Of a DNA stretch of 31,583 nt, positions 10,901-19,742 are shown in pieces. The DNA is taken from NCBI GenBank assembly GCA_002284615.2, contig MU070264.1:88300-119882 (forward strand), read 5' to 3'. Every line of letters begins with the position of its first letter. Positions within the stretch are counted from its first letter, which is position 1. The stretch is from Dunaliella salina. Lineage: Eukaryota > Chlorophyta > Chlorophyceae > Chlamydomonadales > Dunaliellaceae. The notes below the pieces were generated by a model. It had not been told where the DNA came from, ran no database searches, and saw only the letters and a program-made list of their open reading frames with translations. A program made the translations under genes and the position numbers.

Positions 10901-13900
10901 ACTGCACAACCACCCACTGCACATGTGCAGTTGTACAACCACTGCACCACCCACTGCTTGCGCAGGCAAGAGCAGCCTGCTTAACGCGATCTGTGGGGAG
11001 GAGCGTGTGATTGTGTGTGACATAAGCGGGACGACCCGGGATGCAGTAGACACGGAGGTGACCTTGGCTTCCGGAGCCAAACTGAAGCTGGTGGACACTG
11101 CAGGCATTCGGAAGCGAACCAAGGTGTGCAGACCAGGGTCATCCAGAAGCGACCGGCTGCTTTGGAGGAAGTCTGAATGAGTGTGAGGGCTTGGTTTGTG
11201 GGGAGGAGCTTCTGGCTGTGTGTGGCATGAGTAGGGATCAGCATTGGCATATAGCGCTATATAGCATATAGCGCTATATTGCATTATAACACGCTATGTA
11301 TTTTTGCGAAAAGTGCCATATGCCGACTATAGGTCGGCATAGTATATGTAGTATAGCGCTATATAGCGCTAAAGGTTTGGCCCGTATAGCGCTATATGCT
11401 ATAGCGCTATAACGCTATATAGCGTTATATCACGCTATATATTTTTGCGAAAAGCGTCATATGCCGACTATAGGTCGGCATAGCGCTATATGTAGTATAG
11501 CGCTATATCGCTATACAGCGCTATATAGCGCTGTAGGTTTGGCCTATTTAGCGCTGTATGCCGATCCCTAGGCATGAGCGGTAGACCCAGGTGTGATTTT
11601 TTGATGGCTTTCGGAGTCGGAGAAACTGCAGCTGGAAGACACTGCAGGCATGCGAAAGCAGACCCAGGTGTGGAACGCGTTGCTCAGAAGCGACCCCAGG
11701 GTCAGATCTGAGGGAGTCCGAGGGTTCACTTGGAGGGGAGGAGCATGCCGTGATTGTGGGGCATGAGTCGGACATTGTGGGGCATGAGTCGGACTATGTC
11801 GTTGTGGGGCATGAGTCGGACATTGTGGGGCATGAGTCGGACTATGAAGGATGAATCAGTGGTCTCGGAGGTAACCTTTTCTTCCAGAGCTAAACTGGAG
11901 CTGGTGGACATCTTGGGCATTCGAAAGTGCATCAAGGTGCGTAGGCAGCGTCGCCCCTGCAGCAACCCTAGGGCTGGCAAAAGGAGTCTGAGGGAGTGTG
12001 AGGGTTAGGTCTGGGGGAAGGAGCGTGTGACTGTGCGTGACATGAGCTGTACCGCCGGGATGCTGAAATGCGGAGGTGATGTCAGCTTCCGGAGCCAAGC
12101 TGAAGCTGGTGGACGCTCCAAGCACTTGGAAGCGAACCAAGGTGCACAGACAGTGTCAAAGGCGTGTATTGGATTTGGTGCACTCCTCTGGAATGAAACT
12201 GAAGCTGGCAAGCACCGCTGTGTGGATGAGAGCAAGCCTGGGCGTGCGCATGAGTGGGGAAAAGGAATACGTGTGAGCTAGCAGGCACGCAGGGAGAGCC
12301 AAGACCACCTTGGTGGGAAGGAGCAAGCCTGGGCATGCACATGAGCGAAGAATTGATGTGAATGTGTGAGCTTGAGTTACGTAGGGAGAGCCAGGACCAG
12401 ATTCAAGGACGAAGAGCAAGCCTGGGCATGCACTTGAGCAAAGATTGGTTAAGTGTGTTAGCTGGTAGTCACACAGAGAAAGTTCAATGCCACCTCCGGG
12501 GAACAAGAGCGATCCTGGGCATGCACGATTTCGAATTTGTATTTGGCGAGGTACGCACACAAAGGGTGCCGAGGTAGTCCCCCCTTGATGCGACATTCAA
12601 TACACAAGATTTTGATGGTCTGCTACAAGGATTGTCTGTGACCATAGTCCACTTGTTGTAAGTAGGTTAATTTGAAACGCTGCAGCTATCTTGCTTGCCT
12701 CTTCGGGAGCAGAGGCTGTGTGACCAGTCTGGCAACAAGTGTCGAACTGGAATCTTGCTCTGCTGGGGTGAGGAAAGCCAAAAGGAGCACAGGGAATGAA
12801 AGCACGACAAAGCAGGGTTGGGTCAGTTGCTGGCCTGACAAATTGGATTCGCGAACGCTGCGACAAAGTTTGAGATTTGATGAACTGTTTGTATGTGTGT
12901 TTGCCTGTTGGCGGGAGGCTGGGAAGGAGCGCCTGCACCTCAGCCACCTGTCCCACCTTGAACAATTGTTTGCATGAACAATTGTTTGCATGAACAAGAG
13001 ACCATGTATGGGGTAGAGACCATGTATGGGGTAGAGACCATGCATGAACAATTGTGTGCATGAACAATTGTTTGCATGAACAATTGTGTGCATGAACAAG
13101 AGACCATGTATGGGTAGAGACCATGGATGGGGTAGAGACCATGCATGAACAATTGTGTGCATGAACAATTGTGTGCATGAACAATTGTTTGCATGAACAA
13201 TTGTGTGCATGAACAATTGTTTGCATTAACAATTGTTTGCATGAACAAGAGACCATGTATGGGGTAGAGACCATGCATGAACAACTGTTTGCATGAACAA
13301 TTGTTTGCATGAACAAGAGACCATGTTTGGGGTAGTCAGGGGGGTTTGTAATGGGAAAATCGGGGGTGTCAGGGGGATGTCAAGGGGTCCTTTTTGGCAG
13401 ATGGCATAAAGTTCTACGAACTGGCAATTGAAAGTTTGCAAATAATTCGAAAAAGTTCAAGAAATCTCAGGCCGTTCCAACCTCTCAAATGAACCCAACC
13501 TTGCAATAAAGCAAGTTTGACGCAGGTCGTGCTGACAAGATGGTCAGACCCAGCAAGGATGAGCTGTGCCAATGTCTCAGACGTGGCCCTAAAGGGAATT
13601 TCCTCATGCAAAGGACCTTGTGAGGGCAAAATTCCTTGTGCACATGCCCTTTTTTGGGGGAACGTGCTTGCACCAAGGCCCTTGAACTGGCTGACATGGG
13701 CAATCTTTTGCTGCTTCAAGGTCCCCAGAATTCACTCACGACCATGTATAGTGGCAGGCGACCCCGCAAGGACACTCTCTCTTTTGCTTTTGCGACTTGC
13801 ATTTGCACGCATGCAACTTTTGTTCATGAAACCTAGGAAACCCGCTACACACACACACACACACACACCAGGTTGCGGACAGTGCAGACAGCTCGGAGGC

Positions 13901-13985
13901 ACTGAGTGCGGAGCGTGCCCTCAGTGCCATGCGACGTGCCGATGTGGTGGTTGCCATTGTTGATGCATCTGAGGGAATCACACAG

Positions 13986-14076
<91 letters not shown>

Positions 14077-14077
14077 N

Positions 14078-14171
<94 letters not shown>

Positions 14172-17100
14172 CTGTGTATGTGTGAGTTTGTGTCCTGACT
14201 GCTGGTTGTTTTGTTGCGTCCATTTTCTTGGCCTATCTTGGTGACAGTGACTGCAAGGCGGATTGAGTTGCGTGCAAGGAGGTGTTGGAACGCCTGCAAA
14301 GCAGCCTCAATTGTCTGCAAAGCAGACCTCAGAGGTGTTTGCAGGTGGTAGCGACCTTTATGTCTCTAGGCTTTTAAAGTGCTTAAAGCACACACAAGCA
14401 CACACGAGCACACTGCTGTCTTGCTGCGCTTTGCGAACACTGCTATGTTGCTGCGCTTTGCAAACACTGCTGTATTGCTGCACTTTGCAAAGACTGCTGT
14501 ATTGCTGCACTTTGCAAACACTGCTGTATTGCTGCACTTTGCAAACACTGCTGTATTGCTGCGCTTTGCGAATACTGCTGTATTGCTGCGCTTTGCGACG
14601 TGCTTATCAATCCTTATTTTCTCTGGGCTCATACGGTGCTTTATTGCTGTACTGCTGCGCTTTGCGACATGCTTATCAATCCTTATTTTCTCTAGGCTCA
14701 TACGGTGCTTTATTACTGTACTGCTGCACTGCGACATGCCTAACAATTGTTAGTACTGGAGCTTAGCAAGCCCTGCAAGTTTGCTACACTTTGCGTGGCT
14801 TCGAGTAATAAGAAAGACCTGGTACCAAACAAGAGTAGGGTTTCTCCTACCCATTCCCATCACGCTTTGCGCAGCTCCTCACTGAGGACCACCAGAACTA
14901 GCCGCATGAGGCAACCCCATGAACTCCATGCAAATGAACGCCATGTGCACCTAATAGAAATCAAGTTCTGTGAAGACACAAGGCCAGAGCATCAGTTGAA
15001 CGCAGCAAAGCGGCAACATGCAGACCTTTGTAAACTGATTAACGCTAAAGCTGCTACAATTCACCCTATTCTCCTGGGTGTAGGTGGGACTATTTACACT
15101 GAGCATACCCTCAAGCAATTCAAACAACTAGGATTGGATCATCAGCATGCCACAAAGCTTGCTCAACAACTTCATGCCCATTCTATTCAATATGCCCACA
15201 AATAAGTCACCACACGCAGAGCCATTGAAAACAAGAATACTTCCCACAGCCAGGTTCTAGAGCCAGAAGCTTCTAGTAACCCTCGAGATCCACATTAGAA
15301 TTCTCTTTTTCATACTTTGTGGTGCAGGGGGCACACGGCTCTTTTTGAGCCAATGTGTCTTCTTAATTGATGTAGGGAGAATTTCTCTGCCTACGTAGTT
15401 TTTCTTTTCTTTCTTTTTCTTTTAGGGTGGCACACCTTATTTGAGCTGCTTCTGTTGTTCTGCCACACCTGTTTTACTGCTGCAGAGGTCCCTTGGTGCT
15501 CCTGTGTTTTTCCGCGCAGGACTTCCGCTTGACAGAAATGGCTGCAAATGAGGGGCGTGCAGTTGTGGTGGTGGTGAACAAATGGGACAGGGTGGACACC
15601 AGATTGTGGACGGAGGAGCGCTACATAGAGGACGTGCGGGGACAGCTGCGGCACGTTGGGTGGGCATCTGTGGTGTGCACAACAGCACACAAAGGTGAGG
15701 AAGGGGACAAGTGGATGGAAGAGTGTGCTACATCAGCGGGAAGGATTTGTGCATAGAGGGTTTGCAGGGGCAGCTGCAGCATGTTGGATGAGCATCTGTG
15801 AGCACACAGGAGCACACATGGGTGAGAAAGGAAAAAGAGGGTGGGGAAGCATGGAGCAGCGGAAAGGAGCGCTGCATAGAGGATGTGCGGGGACAGCTGC
15901 AGCACATTGGGTGAGCATCTGCGGTGTGCACAACAGCACACTGAGGTGAGGAAGGGGAGGAAGGAGGGGGAGGAAGGAGGAAGAAGAGGCAAACCGGGTA
16001 TAGGAGTTGTTGCATGGTTCTGGAATCCGTCTCACTTTTTGGGATGCGTCATGCGCCACAGGCAGAGGGGCTGGCGAAGTGCAAAGGCATGTGTTGTGCT
16101 TTTGAAATGTGTCCTTGTGCCATCTTTTCCTGCAGCCATGCTTGGCGCCCCTTCAATGTTGTATGAACATCAGACAGGACAGTCAGAGGATGAAGCATTA
16201 AGGCCATCCAATTTTTTTGGAAGCTTTTTCAGGTGGTGCCTTCAGAAGGGACCTCTGGAAGCCCAACTCCCTTGTTGCATGGCTGACAGGCAGGGAAGTG
16301 GATCAAGGGTCGGGGCAATCCAAGTTTTTTAGGTGATGCATTCAAAAGAGGCCTTTGGAAACCCAATTCCCATGTTGCATGGCCGATAGGCAGGGCAGTG
16401 GATCGAGTGATTTAAGCTGTCCAATTCCTTTTGGAAGCTCTTTCAGTTGATGCCTTTGAAGGAGGCCTCTGGGAACCCAATCCCCTTGCTGCATGGCTGA
16501 CAGGCAAGGCAGTGGATCGAAAGTTCAAATCCATCAAATATTTTCGAGTTTTTTTTAAACGGACGATGACTTCCAATGACACTCCTTGAGACCCAGACCC
16601 TTGACCTCGTTGCATGTCTTAATGCATGATAAAAAGGGCCGTAGATCAAGTGGTTAAGACCCTCAGATTTATTGGAAAGGTTTGTCAGGTGATGCCTCCA
16701 AAGGAGACCTCTGGAAACTCAATTCCTTGTAGCACGGCTGACAGGCAGGGCTATACATCTGGCCATGGATTGTCTTTTAATGTTTTCAAAGGCGACCTCT
16801 AAAAACCCAAACCCCCTTGTTGCATGGCTGACAGGCAGGGCCGTGGATCAAGTGGTTGAGGCCATTGTGGCAGCAGGCCAGCAGCACCGGAGGCGTGTAA
16901 GCACTGCCACATTGAATTTGGTGAGTCAGCAGCAAGCACTGTTCATTATATGAGGTGGGTCACTGCTGAGCGCTAATCCATTTATGAGCTGGGTCACAGC
17001 TGAGCACTATTCCATACATGTAGGGTGCGACGTGGGCGTGTAATAGTGCATAATACGTAATATTACATGGCCCTTCGCGTAATATTACTTATTCTTCGTG

Positions 17101-19683
17101 AAATTTACACCCTGGACTCAGCTTTGACCTCTGAGTGCAAACAGATTCAAAATCGACAGACTGTGCAAGACGGGAAGGTACAGGATTCACATTGAGAAAG
17201 GTGACGATGGGAAGAATAGGCAGCCAATCTTGAAACAGAACCTCACCCCAGAGGGCAAAAGACACCTTGAGGGCAAAAGGCACCTTGCGTGCTGCAATGC
17301 AAAGGATGCATACAGTTCTTGAGTGCGAGTTACCTTTGGCAGAGTATCAAGCAGCATGACAGGTCATGCAAGATGCAAGAGGCCTCTCCAGCAGGGCAGG
17401 AAGTCATTGACCTTGAGCAGGGTCCTGCATGATGAGGGCCCAAGGCAGTGCAGTCTTCAGTGATGGAGCACACAAATGAACCCCCAAGTCCGCAGGGAGA
17501 TTTGAGGCTGCTTCTGCGGAGCGTCATCTGCGCTGCGATCCCATTCATATGGGTGAGAAAAAGGGAGAGTCAGATGCACTTCAGTTGGAAATAGATGCTC
17601 TGAGCCCATCCTTTTCTGAGGGTGATGTGTAGGATTAAGTAATATAACGTAATTTATTACGTAATCATTTTCCTGTTAAGTAATGTATCATGTCGTACCC
17701 TGCATGTATGAGCTGGGTCACAGCTGAGCGCTGTTCAATGAGCGGATGGTGTTGATGAGCTGGGTCACAGCTGGGCACTATTCCATGTATGAGCTGGGTC
17801 ACAGCTGGGCACTATTCCATGTATGAGCTGGGTCACAGCTGAGAACTAATGCATATGAGCTGGGTCACAGCTGAGCACTGTTCAATGAGCGAATGGTGTT
17901 CATGAGTTGGGTCACAGCTGAGCACCAGGTCTGTCAGATCTTGGCTTATGTGGTATGATATTGGTCCTGCAAATACTCTCAACCCAAGGTATTGAGGTAT
18001 TTTACAGCACTTGGATTTGCAATGTTTGAGAGGAGCCATGAGTCAAAAAAATGTATGACTGCTGGGCTATGGTAGATGCAAGCAAATCTTGCGGCTCCCA
18101 CCAGGGGGTTTTCGTGGTCTTGCTGGTGAAAGACATAGAAAAAGTTGCGCCAGCTAGAAAGTCTGCATTTAGGACAGGTTCCCTGACTTGCAGCTGCACC
18201 AATGGGTGTCCTGATATGCAACGTACTCCTGGAATTGGCAAAGGAGGAAACGCTTTGTTTTACGCCTCACGCTTGTGGTGTACGCTGGTGTACGCTTGCC
18301 TGCGCACTCTTCACGCTTGCCTGTGTGCACACCGAAAACAAAAGCACATGTGTGCACCCCTAGCTTGTGCTCTGCCTTGTCATGCCAAGTACTGAGCATT
18401 GTATAGACCATCTATTTTGTAAGCAGAAGTCGCTGAATGCTTAATTTGCAGCTTGTTCTGACTGTAAGACCCGGCATTTGCGGTGAATGCTTGCAGATGT
18501 GTGGCTGGCTTTGAAGAGTGATAGTATGGCAAGGGATCGGCATACAGCGCTGTAAGAGCCATACCTGTAGCGCAACATAGTGCTATGTAGCGATGTAGCA
18601 CTGTATTGCGCTATGTAAAATCGCATGGTAACACTACTATAATTCTCCAAAACTCCCCTTTCCAAGTCGAATTTGGCCATCAGATTTGGATGGCAGGCGG
18701 GGGAACATGCACAGAGCACCCTTGCCAAAAATAAAAGTGGAAAATAAGTTTGTCAAGCTGTGGACTTGGTCTGGCACAAATATAGCGCTATATCAGCACT
18801 CCACTTTGGTGAAGGGCACATCCTCCTTGATGGTGTGAATGGCCATCAGTCTGTGAAACTGCTTGTGCTGGCTGGAGCTCACTGTAAAGGGTGCCTTCTT
18901 GCTCTTCTTGGGGGTGGGCTGGCCAATCGGTATTGCATGCATTGCGCAGTCCACCCCTTCCACTTCCTGCTCCTCTCTGGCTTCTTGCTGCTGCTGCCTT
19001 CACCTTTGCTCTGAGCTGTTACTCCTGCTGCTACTAATGCAGCTCTGCTGATGTGCACACATGGCAGACGCGTCCCTGCAGGGTTTGCAGAAGGGCTGAG
19101 GTCGGCCTTGCACACCTTGCACTCCAGCACGCACAGCCCCCCACACTCTGGCTTGATTTCAGCAATGAAATGATCACTCCATGCCTTATCGCTCCCACTC
19201 GTCAGCCTTTGCTTAAGGTCCTTAGGGGTGGCACGCCCCTGCACATGGGAATGCTTGCCTTTGTCGTCTAGTGCATTCTTCATCCATAGCAAATCCCTTG
19301 AACTATATCAATTTTTTGGATTTCCACGGCTTATACAGCCTTTTGAAGAGCAATTTAGGCATACCCAATTAAGCATGCACTATATCCCAAAATTATATAG
19401 CGCGATATCGTGCTTTATCGCGCAATCTTATAGCGCTATATGCCAATACCAATCCCCAAGTCTGACGCATTCAATTTGTATGGAAAAATCACGACGTATG
19501 ATCCCATTACATGCTGTTGTTCCAGAGGAAAATGGTACCTGAAACACTGGCATGGTGACACATTCCCCACAACCAATGCATGTGCAGGTAATTCGAGAGG
19601 CCACCGCATGGAAAGCGCCACCAACGCAACGGCGCTCCCTGAAAAAGGGCCGGATCTATTATGCCACCCAGGTAGTTCCTGCG

Positions 19684-19742
<59 letters not shown>

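Noticed and set aside
11579..12141. Extra exons encoding [12 protein letters not shown] segments
   Set aside because: Indels and stops, and the G3 motif DTAG is altered in most copies. They are decayed copies of exon 5.
14747..15205. Host gene encoding the IEIKFCED protein
   Set aside because: The same sequence recurs at 22 and 29 kb with LINE neighbours and a shared 3' UTR, so it is the LINE C-terminus.
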